This document shows positions 34,128 to 42,716 of a stretch of DNA of 64,000 bases, piece by piece. The notes beneath the pieces are model-generated. The model searched no databases. It was not told the origin of the DNA and saw only the letters and a list, made by a program, of their open reading frames with translations. Position 1 is the stretch's first letter, and every line of letters starts with the position of its first letter. Where the stretch lies: positions 124,001 through 188,000 of the forward strand of contig OZ241844.1 in NCBI GenBank assembly GCA_965202735.1. The letters are read 5' to 3'. The DNA is from HK1 sp965202735 (GTDB lineage Bacteria > Pseudomonadota > Gammaproteobacteria > HK1). The position numbers were made by a program, and so were the translations under genes.

Positions 34128-35951
34128 TCACTCCACCGTCACGCTCTTCGCGAGGTTGCGCGGCTGATCGATGGGGCGCCCGAGCGCGAGGGCGCAGTGG
34201 TAGGCGAAGAGCTGGAGCGGAACCGCCATCACCACCGGATTGAGCACGTCCTCGGTGCGGGGCACCTCGATGACCGCGTCCGCCCGCTCCGCGATGCGAT
34301 CGTCGCCCGGGTGGGTCACCGCGATCACCGGGCCGCTTCGCGCCCGCACCTCCTCGATCGACGCGATCGACTTGTCGAGCAGCGCATCGTGCGGCAGCGC
34401 GGCGACGGTGGGGACGCGGGGCTCGATGAGCGCGAGCGGCCCGTGCTTGAGCTCCGAGGCCGGATAGGCCTCGGCGTGGATGTAGGAGATCTCCTTGAGC
34501 TTCTGGGCGCCTTCGAGAGCGACGGGAAAGGTGGAGCCGCGCCCGATGTAGAACGCGCTGGAGCACTGCGCGTAGCGGAGCGCGACGGCCTTCACGTGCG
34601 GCTCGGTCGCGAGCGCGGCCGCGATGTCGGCCGGCAGGCGCTCCATCGCCTCCACGAGCCGCCGGCCCTGCTCGGGCGAGAGGTCGCGCGTGCGGCCGAG
34701 CTGGAGCGCGAGCAGCGCGAGCGCGACCAGGCTGCACGTGTACGCCTTGGTCGACGCCACCGCCACCTCCGGACCCGCGTGCATGTAGATCCCTCCGTCG
34801 GCCTCGCGGGCGATGCTGCTGCCGACGACGTTGACGATGCCGAGCACCCGGCCGCCGCAGCGGCGCACCTCCCGCACCGCCATCAGGGTGTCGATGGTCT
34901 CGCCCGACTGGCTGACCGCGACGTAGAGGGTGTCGCGCTCGATGACGGGGTTGCGGTAGCGGAACTCCGCCGCCGGCTCGGCCGAGGCCGGGATGCGGGC
35001 CAGGGACTCGATGAGGTGCGCGCCGGTGATGCCGGCGTAGTAGGCGGACCCGCAGCCGAGGAGCTTGACCCGCCGCACGTCGATCAGCTCGCCGGGCTCG
35101 AGGTTGAGTCCGCCGAGGTGCGCGGTATGGAACTGGCGGTCGAGCCGCCCCCCCAGCGTCCGCTCGACCGCCTCCGGCTGGTCGAGGATCTCCTTGTGCA
35201 TGTAGTGCGCGTGGCCGCCGCGCTCGTAGGCGTCGTCCTCCCATTCGACGGTGGCCGGGGACTTCGAGATCGGCCGGGCATCCATCGTCATCGTCCGAAA
35301 GCCGCGGGCATCGACCACCGCCACCTCGCCGTCGTCGAGATGCACGACCTGCCGGGTGTGGCGCACCAGCGCGGCGACGTCGGATGCGACGAACATCTCG
35401 CGGTCGCCGATGCCGATGATGACCGGCGAGCCCTTGCGGGCGATGACGATGCGGTCCGGCCGGGAGGCGTCGACCACCGCGATCCCGTAGGTGCCGCGCA
35501 CGAGCGCGAGCGCGTCGCACACCCGCTGCTCGATCGATTGCCCGTCCGTTCGCGCGACGAGGTGGACGATGATCTCGGTGTCGGTCTCGGAGGCGAACGC
35601 GACGCCTTCGGCCAGAAGGCGCGCACGGAGCGCCGGGGCGTTCTCCACGATGCCGTTGTGCACCACCGCGATCGAGCCGTCCGGGCTCAGGTGCGGGTGG
35701 GCGTTGGCGTCGCTCGGCGCCCCGTGGGTCGCCCACCGCGTGTGCCCGATGCCCAGCTTGCCGCCGAGCCGCTTCGGGAGCACCGCCTCGAGCCGGGAGA
35801 GCTTGCCGGCCGCCTTGTGGACGCGCATCGCCGCGCCGGAGACCAGCGCGATGCCCGCGGAGTCGTAGCCGCGGTACTCGAGCCGCTTCAGGCCCGACAT
35901 CAGGATCGGAGCGGCGCTCCGGTTGCCGATGTATCCGATGATTCCGCACAC
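34128..35951 (-). CDS. glmS: Glutamine-fructose-6-phosphate aminotransferase (isomerizing)
   Basis: A 607-residue enzyme that makes glucosamine-6-phosphate for peptidoglycan and LPS. The start is GTG 35951, giving MCGIIGYIG so that Cys2 becomes the N-terminal glutaminase nucleophile. The class II glutaminase domain (1-about 220) shows RYRGYDSAGIA-like LEYRGYDSAGIA and HTRWATHG. Two SIS domains (about 285-420 and 455-590) include LLGCGSAYYAG, VAVSQSGETIDT and IGRGSTFPVALEGAQKLKE. The C-terminus LAKSVTVE is the conserved sugar-binding end. No glmS ribozyme-like leader is seen; such ribozymes are in Gram-positives. Translationally close to potA, an unusual neighbour. Confidence 0.95.
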   Translation of the reverse strand: MCGIIGYIGNRSAAPILMSGLKRLEYRGYDSAGIALVSGAAMRVHKAAGKLSRLEAVLPKRLGGKLGIGHTRWATHGAPSDANAHPHLSPDGSIAVVHNGIVENAPALRARLLAEGVAFASETDTEIIVHLVARTDGQSIEQRVCDALALVRGTYGIAVVDASRPDRIVIARKGSPVIIGIGDREMFVASDVAALVRHTRQVVHLDDGEVAVVDARGFRTMTMDARPISKSPATVEWEDDAYERGGHAHYMHKEILDQPEAVERTLGGRLDRQFHTAHLGGLNLEPGELIDVRRVKLLGCGSAYYAGITGAHLIESLARIPASAEPAAEFRYRNPVIERDTLYVAVSQSGETIDTLMAVREVRRCGGRVLGIVNVVGSSIAREADGGIYMHAGPEVAVASTKAYTCSLVALALLALQLGRTRDLSPEQGRRLVEAMERLPADIAAALATEPHVKAVALRYAQCSSAFYIGRGSTFPVALEGAQKLKEISYIHAEAYPASELKHGPLALIEPRVPTVAALPHDALLDKSIASIEEVRARSGPVIAVTHPGDDRIAERADAVIEVPRTEDVLNPVVMAVPLQLFAYHCALALGRPIDQPRNLAKSVTVE

Positions 35952-35994
35952 GGGCGGGTCTCCTGTTCAGTCCTCGATGGCCGGGACCCGGGAC

Positions 35995-36115
35995 CATTCA
36001 AGAGCCGCGGCCGCCGGGGTCGCGGTCGCCGGAGCCGCGGCCGCCGGAGCCGCGGTCGCGGTCGCCGGGGCCGCGGTCGCCGGGGTTGCGATCACTGGAG
36101 TCGCGGCCGTGGGCC
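35995..36115. repeat. GC-rich imperfect tandem repeat upstream of glmS
   Basis: Runs of GCGGTCGCCGGAGCC, GCGGCCGCCGGAGCC and GCGGTCGCCGGGGCC units (about 15-21 bp, 6-7 copies) fill the gap between glmS and the 90-residue gene. Confidence 0.75.
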
Positions 36116-36169
36116 GCCGGGCCGGAATATCGCATGGTGACGAGCGGTCTTTCGGCATCGGAGGCCGGG

Positions 36170-36442
36170 TCAGCCGTAGACGATGCGCCGGATCTGGCGC
36201 TCGCTGAGCCGGGGCGCCCGGAACCGCCGGCCTTCCATCTCCGCCGCCAGCGCCGCGTAGATTGCGCGGTTGCGCATTCCCTCGGCCTGAAGCTCCCGGT
36301 GGCGCCGGGCCACGAACGCCTGCGGCGTTTCGCCGTAGAAGCTGAGCACCTCCTCGACGAGCCGGCGGGCCTCCGAACGGTCCAGTCCACCGGCGTGGCT
36401 CAGGTGATCGAGAAGGCTGCCGGGAATGGAGACGGGCGGCAT
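36170..36442 (-). CDS. Conserved-looking small protein of unknown function (90 aa)
   Basis: A 90-residue protein from ATG 36442 (MPPVSIPGSLLDHLSHAGGLDR) to TAG 36170-36172... region ending ERQIRRIVYG. It is highly charged, probably all-helical, with a middle segment FVARRHRELQAEGMRNRAIYAALAAEM and an Arg-rich end APRLSERQIRRIVYG. The balanced hydrophobic pattern and strong third-position GC bias suggest a real gene. No family is recognised. It lies upstream of glmS in the same direction, with GC-rich tandem repeats between, and is divergent from the trans-sulfuration gene. Confidence 0.6.
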   Translation of the reverse strand: MPPVSIPGSLLDHLSHAGGLDRSEARRLVEEVLSFYGETPQAFVARRHRELQAEGMRNRAIYAALAAEMEGRRFRAPRLSERQIRRIVYG

Positions 36443-36588
36443 GGCACGCAATCACACCATATCCGGAGAGGGAATGGCACAAGCTTGCCCGAATTCGGAT
36501 TGATTTTCTCTCGTTTGCAACGAATGATGACGGTTGCCGGCCTGCACGAGAGCACTTCGCCGATGTCCCGCGACCACGAGCCGCCGCC

Positions 36589-37725
36589 ATGACCGACACC
36601 CGCCGTTCGCTCGAGACCCTGCTCGCCCAGGGCGGGCACTTCATCGACCCCGGGACCGGGGCCATCGTGCCGCCGATCCATCCCTCGACGACGTACGCGC
36701 GCGACGGACGCTACGAGCTCATCGGCTACGGGTACAGCCGGTCCGGCAACCCGACCTGCGCCCGGGTCGAGGAGGTGCTGGCGGAGCTCGAAGGGGCGGA
36801 GGACGCGCTCGTATTCGCCTCGGGGCTCGCCGGGGTCGCGACGTTCTTCGACACCGTGCGCGCCGGCGAGCGGGTGGTCGCGCCCCGGGTCATGTACCAC
36901 GGCGCGGCGGACTGGCTGCGCCGCCTCGCCGAACGGCGCGGTATCGAGGTCGCGTTCTTCGATGCGTCGGCGCCGGGCGGTCTGGAGGCGGTGGTGGGTG
37001 CGGGCGATACCGCGGTGGTGTGGGTCGAGCCCTCGGTCAACCCCACCTGGGACGTGATCGACGTGCGGGCGGCGGCGGAGACCGCCCGCGCGGCGGGCGC
37101 GGTCCTCGGCGTCGATGCCACCGCCACGCCCGCGGTGACCCTGCGCGCGCTCGACCTCGGCGCCGATGTCGTCTTCCACTCCGGCACGAAGTACCTGGCG
37201 GGGCACAGCGACGTCACCGCCGGGGTGCTCGCGACGCGCTCCGCCGACGAACGGTGGGAGGACGTGAAGCTCGCCCGCACGCTGATGGGCGGAGTGCTCG
37301 GGCCGTTCGAGTCCTGGCTCCTGCTGCGCGGCATGCGCACCCTGCACGTGCGCTACGAACGCCAGGCCGCGAACGCGATGGCCATCGCGCGGCACTTCGA
37401 GCATCACCCGAAGCTCGACGCGGTGCTCTACCCGGGGCTGGAATCGCACCCCGGCCATGCGGTCGCGAGGCGTCAGATGACCCGCGGCTTCGGCGCGATG
37501 CTGTCCCTTCTCGTCACGGGCGGCGCCGAGGCCGCGAGACGCGTGGCGACCCGCACCCGGCTGTTCGTGCCCGCGACCTCGCTCGGCGGGGTCGAGAGCC
37601 TCGTCGAGCACCGCGCCACGGTGGAGGGGCCGCACAGCGTGGTGCCCGGGAACCTGCTCCGCGTCTCGGTCGGCATCGAGAACGCGGACGAGCTCGTCGC
37701 GGACCTGGAGCAGGCGCTGTCCTGA
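36589..37725 (+). CDS. Cystathionine gamma-synthase/lyase-type PLP enzyme
   Basis: A 378-residue trans-sulfuration (Cys/Met metabolism) enzyme. Family features: YGYSRSGNPTCARVEEVLAELEGAE near residue 46 (PLP phosphate-binding Tyr/Arg from the partner subunit), FASGLAGVAT near 76, VWVEPSVNPTWDVID near 140 and the Schiff-base Lys in HSGTKYLAGHSDVTAG near 198-202. The end carries SLGGVESLVEHRAT and LLRVSVGIENADELV. It acts on cystathionine or O-acyl-homoserine in the cytoplasm; synthase, lyase or sulfhydrylase cannot be separated by eye. It stands alone with a 146-bp upstream gap and is convergent with the methyltransferase gene. Confidence 0.9.
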   Translation: MTDTRRSLETLLAQGGHFIDPGTGAIVPPIHPSTTYARDGRYELIGYGYSRSGNPTCARVEEVLAELEGAEDALVFASGLAGVATFFDTVRAGERVVAPRVMYHGAADWLRRLAERRGIEVAFFDASAPGGLEAVVGAGDTAVVWVEPSVNPTWDVIDVRAAAETARAAGAVLGVDATATPAVTLRALDLGADVVFHSGTKYLAGHSDVTAGVLATRSADERWEDVKLARTLMGGVLGPFESWLLLRGMRTLHVRYERQAANAMAIARHFEHHPKLDAVLYPGLESHPGHAVARRQMTRGFGAMLSLLVTGGAEAARRVATRTRLFVPATSLGGVESLVEHRATVEGPHSVVPGNLLRVSVGIENADELVADLEQALS

Positions 37726-37796
37726 ACCGAGACGCGCTCGCCGGACGAGTCGCGGAGGCGATGGATGCGACGACGGCCTCCGGCGGCGCGTGGGCC

Positions 37797-38921
37797 TCAC
37801 TCGCGCCGCGCCACCACGAACGACTCGTCCACGAACCACAGCCCCCCGTGGCGGGCGACGACCTCCGCCGTCGCATCGAGGTAGGCCCCGTCGGACATCG
37901 CGCGGGTGATGCGCTCGTCGTCGATCTGGGCGACGTAGACCGCCGCGTTCCATGCCGCGAGCCGGGTCGAGGTGCCGATGTTCTCGGTGACCTCGTTCGG
38001 CATCACGTGCAGGGAGTAGCGGAAGAAGCTGTGCGATTCGCTGTCGATGCTGAAGTCGCGTTCCGGGAAGTCGGCCGCGAGCCGCGAGCGCAGCTCCTGC
38101 ACGAGCACCGGCCCCGGCGTCCGGAACGGCTCCTCGCCGGGCCAGACCTTGCGGATGATCTCCATGCCCGGGTCCTGTCCGGTGGACTGGATGGTGATCA
38201 TGCGCCCGCCCGCCGCGAGCGAGGCGGCCAGCGGCTCCAGCACGAGCCGCACCTTGAGTGCGGCGCGGTGGCGCGCGCGGAAGGGCTGCGCCGCGATGAC
38301 CAGATCGTAGCCGCCGACCGGCGCCCCGGGCCGCGGGATCACGGTGTCGAGCATGAACCGGTGGTCGGAGCGGTAGAGCACGATCACCGACGGCTCCACG
38401 TAGACCGGATTGCCGGTGCTCGGGCTCGTGCACACCTTCCACCAGTCGGCCAGGACTGGACGGAGCTCGGCGATCTGGCGGTCGAACTCGTGCGCGGTGT
38501 GTCCCGGGAGGGCGAATTCGCGCCAGTTGACGCGCGCCCCGGCGTCCTCGCCGGCCGGCTGCAGCCAGGGAGCCTCGCGATAGCTCAGGTTCGTGAGCAC
38601 CACCACCGTCTGCGGGTGCTCGGAGAAGCGGTCCGGGAGCTTCTCCAGGGTGAGCCGCGCGTCCTCGAGGCTGATCTCCTTGCCGACGACGAGGAACGGC
38701 ACGGTGGGGAAGTGTCCGTGAAGCTGGCGGAGCACGCTCGCCATCACGGTGCCGTCACCGGTTCCTGCGTCGAACACCCGCAGCGCGGGCGGCTCGGGGG
38801 AGAGCGCCGGGAGCTCGGCGCCGATGCGCTGGCCGATCGCCCACTTCTCGCTGCAAGTGGTCACGAACAGCAGGTACTTCTCCCGGTTGTCGAAGAAGCG
38901 GAAGGGGCGTTCGTCGTTCAT
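37797..38921 (-). CDS. Class I SAM-dependent methyltransferase-like protein (374 aa)
   Basis: A 374-residue cytoplasmic protein with a Rossmann-type methyltransferase motif I, VFDAGTGDGTVMASVL near residue 49, motif II-like FLVVGKEISLEDARL near 76, and later strands VGGYDLVIAAQPFRARH near 205 and GGRMITIQSTGQDPG near 240. A Phe/Tyr-rich C-terminal segment (DSESHSFFRYSLHVMPNEV) follows. The substrate is unknown. ATG 38921 (MNDERPFRFFDNREKY) is chosen because the upstream in-frame sequence is low complexity. It lies between the trans-sulfuration gene (convergent) and an MFS gene in the same direction, 91 bp away. Confidence 0.7.
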   Translation of the reverse strand: MNDERPFRFFDNREKYLLFVTTCSEKWAIGQRIGAELPALSPEPPALRVFDAGTGDGTVMASVLRQLHGHFPTVPFLVVGKEISLEDARLTLEKLPDRFSEHPQTVVVLTNLSYREAPWLQPAGEDAGARVNWREFALPGHTAHEFDRQIAELRPVLADWWKVCTSPSTGNPVYVEPSVIVLYRSDHRFMLDTVIPRPGAPVGGYDLVIAAQPFRARHRAALKVRLVLEPLAASLAAGGRMITIQSTGQDPGMEIIRKVWPGEEPFRTPGPVLVQELRSRLAADFPERDFSIDSESHSFFRYSLHVMPNEVTENIGTSTRLAAWNAAVYVAQIDDERITRAMSDGAYLDATAEVVARHGGLWFVDESFVVARRE

Positions 38922-39012
38922 CTCGGTCTCCAGGCGCCGGGGCCCGGACGCGCGCGAGGCCGGGACGCTGCCCGTCCCGCTCGCGCGGCCGGCCCGCATG
39001 GCGGCCGCAGGT

Positions 39013-40248
39013 TCACGCCGGCCGGAGGATCGCTTCCCCGGACGGCCGTATCCGGCCGCGCGCGATCAGCCACGACGCGACCGCGAGGTTCAGGACGTTG
39101 AACCCGACCGCGGCGAGGATCGAGGCGGTGTAGCTGCCGGTGAGGTCGTGGAGCGCGCCCGCCAGCCAGCCGCCGAGCGCCATGCCGCCCACCGTGAACA
39201 GCATCGTCGTCCCGATCCGCCATCCCGCCTCGCCGGCCGGGAAGAGGGCGCGGACGATGATCGTGTACGAAGGGACGATGCCGCCCTGCGAGAGGCCGAA
39301 GGCGATGGCGAGCACGTACAGGGTGGTGAGCCCGCCGGCGAACAGGAAGCCGGAGATCACCAGGCCCTGCAGGGCCGACCCGACGAGCAGGGTCTTCAGT
39401 CCGCCGATGCGGTCCGAGATCCACCCCGACACCAGGCGGCTCACCACTCCGAAGCCGAGCATGAGGGCGAGCATGCGCGCGCCGTGCCGCGCGTCGAACC
39501 CGAGATCGGTGACGAACGGAACGATGTGGACCTGGGGCATCGCCATCGCCGCGCAGCACCCCACGCCCGCGAGGCACAGCAGCCCCTGCAGGGAGCGGCT
39601 GGAGAATCCGAGCGGCCGCCGGCGGCTCCCGCTCCTCCGCGCCGCGAGACCGTCTTCGCGGTCGATGACGGCGGGCCGGTAGAGCAGGACGGTGAGCGGC
39701 AGCATCGTGCACAGGGTCAGGTTCCCCAGTCCGTGGAACGCCGCCCGCCAGCCGTAGGTGTCGATGAAGTGTTGCAGCACCGGCGGCCAGATCGCCCCCG
39801 CCACGTAGGTCCCGCTGACCACGATTCCGACCGCGAGGCCGCGGCGCGCGGTGAACCAGTGGGAGATGTCGGAAGCGACCGGTGCGAAGGTCGCGGCCAT
39901 GCCGAACAGCCCGCACAGGACGCCGAGCGAGACGCTGAAGTGCCACAGCTCGGTGGCGCGGGCCGCGAAGAGCAGCCCGGCGGGGAGGCAGAGGCTCGCG
40001 AGCAGCGCGGGGGCGACGATGCCGAACCGGTCCGCGAGCCGCCCCATCAGGACCCCGCCGACCGCGAATCCGATCATGAACAGGGTGTACGGCATGGAGC
40101 CCGCGCCGCGGCCGGTGTCGAACTCCGCCGCGGCGGGCTCGAGGACGAGGATCGCGGCGTACATCGCCGAGCCCGCGACCGCCATGAGGAGCAGCGACGC
40201 GAAGAGCCGGACGACAGGGTAGACGTGCGAGGTTCGGGGCGGGGACAT
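39013..40248 (-). CDS. Major facilitator superfamily transporter (MCT-like)
   Basis: A 411-residue, twelve-helix MFS protein. The first-half signature GVLMGRLADRFGIVAPAL lies near residue 62 and the second-half counterpart GWISDRIGGLKTLLVG near 274. SHWFTARRGLAVGIVVSGTYVAGAIWPP near 128 resembles the monocarboxylate/oxalate-formate branch. A basic loop (RRSGSRRRPLG) separates the halves. Substrate unknown, possibly an organic acid. Start ATG 40248. The 236 bp between it and the divergent hisI includes a GATTCCCGCCGGCGCCCGGA stretch (40329-40348) that matches the end of R1b but has no complete R1 copy. Confidence 0.87.
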   Translation of the reverse strand: MSPPRTSHVYPVVRLFASLLLMAVAGSAMYAAILVLEPAAAEFDTGRGAGSMPYTLFMIGFAVGGVLMGRLADRFGIVAPALLASLCLPAGLLFAARATELWHFSVSLGVLCGLFGMAATFAPVASDISHWFTARRGLAVGIVVSGTYVAGAIWPPVLQHFIDTYGWRAAFHGLGNLTLCTMLPLTVLLYRPAVIDREDGLAARRSGSRRRPLGFSSRSLQGLLCLAGVGCCAAMAMPQVHIVPFVTDLGFDARHGARMLALMLGFGVVSRLVSGWISDRIGGLKTLLVGSALQGLVISGFLFAGGLTTLYVLAIAFGLSQGGIVPSYTIIVRALFPAGEAGWRIGTTMLFTVGGMALGGWLAGALHDLTGSYTASILAAVGFNVLNLAVASWLIARGRIRPSGEAILRPA

Positions 40249-40484
40249 CGCGGCCGACGGTGGCGGAACGGGCCGGAGTGTAGCCGCTTTCGGGCGCGCG
40301 CTGGCGCACGCTGGAACGGCGTCGGCGATTCCCGCCGGCGCCCGGAAAGAGCCCTGCGCACGAGTCCCGCCGCACGGTGGGGCGGCGTCGTGATTGGTGT
40401 ATCATCGCCGCCCCCTGCGGGAGCGGCCCGATTCCGCGCGCCGGGCCGAACCCCGCGAGAATGCTCCGGCACGACCTTCCGACG

Positions 40485-40874
40485 ATGACCTCCTGGCTCG
40501 ATGAAGTGCGCTGGAACGCGCAGGGCCTGGCTCCCTGCGTGGTGGAGGACGCGGGCTCCGGGCGGCCCCTGATGATGGCGTGGATGAATCGCGAGGCGCT
40601 GGGGCGCACCGCCCGCGAGGGACGGGCGGTGTACTGGTCGCGCTCGCGGCAGCGCCTGTGGCGCAAGGGCGAGGCGTCCGGTCACGAGCAGCGGGTGCGC
40701 GAGATCCGCCTCGACTGCGACGCGGACACGCTGGTGCTCGTGGTCGAGCAGGTCGGCGGCATCGCCTGCCATACCGGACGCGAACGGTGCTTCCACCGGC
40801 GTCTCGAGGATGGGCGATGGGTCGACGTGGAGCCGGTGCTGAAGTCGCCGGAGCGGATCTACGGCGGGGGCTGA
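40485..40874 (+). CDS. hisI: Phosphoribosyl-AMP cyclohydrolase
   Basis: A 129-residue HisI, the third enzyme of histidine biosynthesis, opening the adenine ring of PR-AMP. Seen are the N-terminal MTSWLDEVRWNAQGLAPCVVED, the core LMMAWMNREALGRTAREGRAVYWSRSRQRLWRKGE, and the metal-binding DCDADTLVLVVEQ and ACHTGRERCFHRR (the Asp and Cys residues bind Mg and Zn). ATG 40485 is chosen; ATG 40461 would add 8 residues. hisE follows after 3 bases and then tatABC, the usual gammaproteobacterial order. Confidence 0.94.
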   Translation: MTSWLDEVRWNAQGLAPCVVEDAGSGRPLMMAWMNREALGRTAREGRAVYWSRSRQRLWRKGEASGHEQRVREIRLDCDADTLVLVVEQVGGIACHTGRERCFHRRLEDGRWVDVEPVLKSPERIYGGG

Positions 40875-40877
40875 ACG

Positions 40878-41192
40878 ATGGACGGGGTGCTGGGCGAGCT
40901 TGCGTCGGTGATCGAGGCGCGCAAGGGCGCCCCGGCCGCCGAATCCTACGTCGCGTCGCTGTATGCGGGCGGAGTGGACGCGATCCTGAAGAAGGTGGGC
41001 GAGGAGGCGGTCGAGGTGGTCATCGCCGGCAAGGGGGGAGACCGCGACGCGATCGTGCGCGAGGTCGCGGACCTGTGGTTCCACTGTCTGGTGCTGCTCG
41101 CGGCGCGCGGCGCGCGTCCGGAGGCGGTCATCGACGAGCTGGCCCGGCGGCTCGGGACCTCCGGCCACGAGGAGAAGGCCCGCCGCGGCTGA
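40878..41192 (+). CDS. hisE: Phosphoribosyl-ATP pyrophosphatase
   Basis: A 104-residue HisE (MazG-like all-alpha fold) that removes pyrophosphate from phosphoribosyl-ATP, the second histidine step. The conserved ESYVASLYAGGVDAILKKVGEEAVEVVIAGKGGD carries the metal-binding E-E-x-x-E and the following RDAIVREVADLWFHCLVLLA has E..D. Length fits the stand-alone enzyme. It is directly downstream of hisI. Confidence 0.94.
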   Translation: MDGVLGELASVIEARKGAPAAESYVASLYAGGVDAILKKVGEEAVEVVIAGKGGDRDAIVREVADLWFHCLVLLAARGARPEAVIDELARRLGTSGHEEKARRG

Positions 41193-41510
41193 ACGCGACG
41201 GGCGTTCACGCGCCCTCCGGGCGCTGTGCCGGGCGGCTGGCGCCGCGCACGGTGGCACGAGGGCGCACTCGTCGGGTGGGTCGATCAGGCCATGGGCTGT
41301 TGCCGCGCGCAGTCGGCACGAGGGCCGCCGGCGTTCCGTATCCGGCGTACCGGCTCCGCCCCGCCCCGGTTCGCGCCGGCGGCTGAACGGACGGCTCGGC
41401 TCCGGGTCCCGGTGGCGCGCGGGCATTCCGGAGTGGGGGGCGGACGGGTTTTGCGCTAAAGTCGCCGGAGGAACCGGGCCGCAGGGTCCGGAGAGTTCCA
41501 GGAGAAGGTC
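41193..41510. other. Intergenic region between hisE and tatA (318 bp)
   Basis: No open frame with protein-like sequence and no strong hairpin with a U-run is visible. An AGGAGAAGG ribosome-binding site lies just before tatA at 41499-41507. GTTTTGCGCTAAA near 41449 may be part of a promoter for tatABC, but no convincing -35/-10 pair is seen. Confidence 0.4.
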
Positions 41511-41750
41511 ATGGGAATCAGCATCTGGCAGCTCTTGATCGTGCTCGTCATCGTGCTGCTGCTCTTCGGCACGAAGAAGCTCCGCAACATGGGAGGCGAT
41601 CTCGGCGCCGCGATCCGCAACTTCAAGGGTGCGGTGAAGGAAGGTGGCGACGAAGCGAAGGAAGCGGCGGAGGCCGCCCGCATCGAGAACGAGGCGGAGC
41701 CCGCCGCGGACGCCGCGACGATGTCCGCCAAGGAGCGCGAAAGCGCTTGA
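41511..41750 (+). CDS. tatA: Sec-independent protein translocase subunit TatA
   Basis: A 79-residue TatA: MGISIWQLLIVLVIVLLLFGTKKLRNMGGDLGAAIRNFKGA shows the short N-terminal membrane helix, the FGTKKL hinge and the amphipathic helix. A Glu/Ala-rich charged tail follows. It oligomerises to form the translocation pore for folded proteins such as DsrO. First of tatABC; the AGGAGAAGG site gives strong initiation. Confidence 0.94.
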   Translation: MGISIWQLLIVLVIVLLLFGTKKLRNMGGDLGAAIRNFKGAVKEGGDEAKEAAEAARIENEAEPAADAATMSAKERESA

Positions 41751-41924
41751 ACCGCGCATTGTCCCAGCTCCCGGCCCCGGCCGCTGTCCGCGCGGGAGGG
41801 CGGGTCCGGTCCGGGCGCCGGAGCCGTACCCCCCGTATCGTCCGGCCACCCGGCCGCCGTCCGCCGCGCAACGGCATGCGATCCGCGTGACGCGCCGGCT
41901 CGCCCCGAGACCGGCCCGGTATCC

Positions 41925-42716
41925 ATGTTCGACGTAGGCTTTCAGGAGCTCACCCTGATCGGTCTGATCGCGTTGATCGTGGTTGGCCCCGAGCGGCTGC
42001 CCAGGATGGCGCGCACCCTCGGGCTGTGGATGGGCAAGGTTCGTTACTACGTGGGGCAGGTCAAGAGCGACATCGACCGCGAGGTCCGGGCGCAGGAGCT
42101 CAGGGAGATGCTCGAGAAGCCGGCCCGGGAGCTCGACGAGCTGAAGGGTGTCGCCGAAGAGGCCAGGGGCGTGCTCGGAGAGGCGAAGACGGCGTTCGAG
42201 GGCGAGCCGGCCGGCCTCTCGACGCCCGGGGAGCCCGCGGCGGGATCGATCTTTCCGACCGAGCTGCCGGATGTCGGCCCGGCGCCCGGCGCACCGCCCG
42301 CGGCGGGGTCGGCGGAGGCCGGCTCCACGCCTCCCTCGCCGGCGGCGGCTCGCCCGGGGACCGCTTCGGCGAGTGCGGCGGAGCCGGTGAAGGAGACGGA
42401 GCCGGCTTCCTCGCCACCCGAGGACTCGCCGGGGACGCCTTCCGCCTCCCCGGCGAGCGCGGCGAAGCCGGTGAAGGAGACGGAGCCGGCTTCCTCGCTA
42501 CCCGAGGAACCGGTGGGGACGCCTTCCGCCTCCCCGGCGAGCGCGGCGAAGCCGGCAACGGAATCGGTGGAGACGGTGTCGACGCCGCACGGGGAGGCGG
42601 CCGCGCCGGGGCGGGACGGGGCGAAGCCGGCCGATGTGGAGTCCGGTGCGCCGGAAACGTCCTCCGTCACCGCGGAGGCCCGCGAGAGCGATGAGCGATC
42701 GAGCGAAAGAGCCTGA
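41925..42716 (+). CDS. tatB: Sec-independent protein translocase subunit TatB, with repeat-expanded tail
   Basis: A 263-residue TatB: MFDVGFQELTLIGLIALIVVGPERLPRMARTLGLWMGKVRYY gives the membrane helix, the conserved Glu and GPERLP hinge, then a long amphipathic helix to about residue 90. TatB binds the twin-arginine signal with TatC. The C-terminal 160 residues are a Pro/Ala/Glu/Ser-rich tail containing a 28-residue repeat (PVKETEPASS...SASPASAAK) encoded by 84-bp direct repeats at about 42370-42560. Typical TatB proteins are 120-180 residues, so the tail is enlarged. The end overlaps tatC by 26 bases. A 174-bp gap, GC-rich and featureless, separates it from tatA. Confidence 0.92.
   Translation: MFDVGFQELTLIGLIALIVVGPERLPRMARTLGLWMGKVRYYVGQVKSDIDREVRAQELREMLEKPARELDELKGVAEEARGVLGEAKTAFEGEPAGLSTPGEPAAGSIFPTELPDVGPAPGAPPAAGSAEAGSTPPSPAAARPGTASASAAEPVKETEPASSPPEDSPGTPSASPASAAKPVKETEPASSLPEEPVGTPSASPASAAKPATESVETVSTPHGEAAAPGRDGAKPADVESGAPETSSVTAEARESDERSSERA
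42370..42560 (+). repeat. 84-bp in-frame tandem repeat inside tatB
   Basis: Two full copies plus a partial third of an 84-bp unit encode KPVKETEPASS(P/L)PE(D/E) followed by GTPSASPASAA. Third-position and a few replacement differences separate the copies. Confidence 0.85.

Noticed and set aside
35952..36169. glmS ribozyme or other leader riboswitch
   Set aside because: Only GC-rich tandem repeats are present; no conserved ribozyme core sequence is visible and the lineage is not one that uses it.
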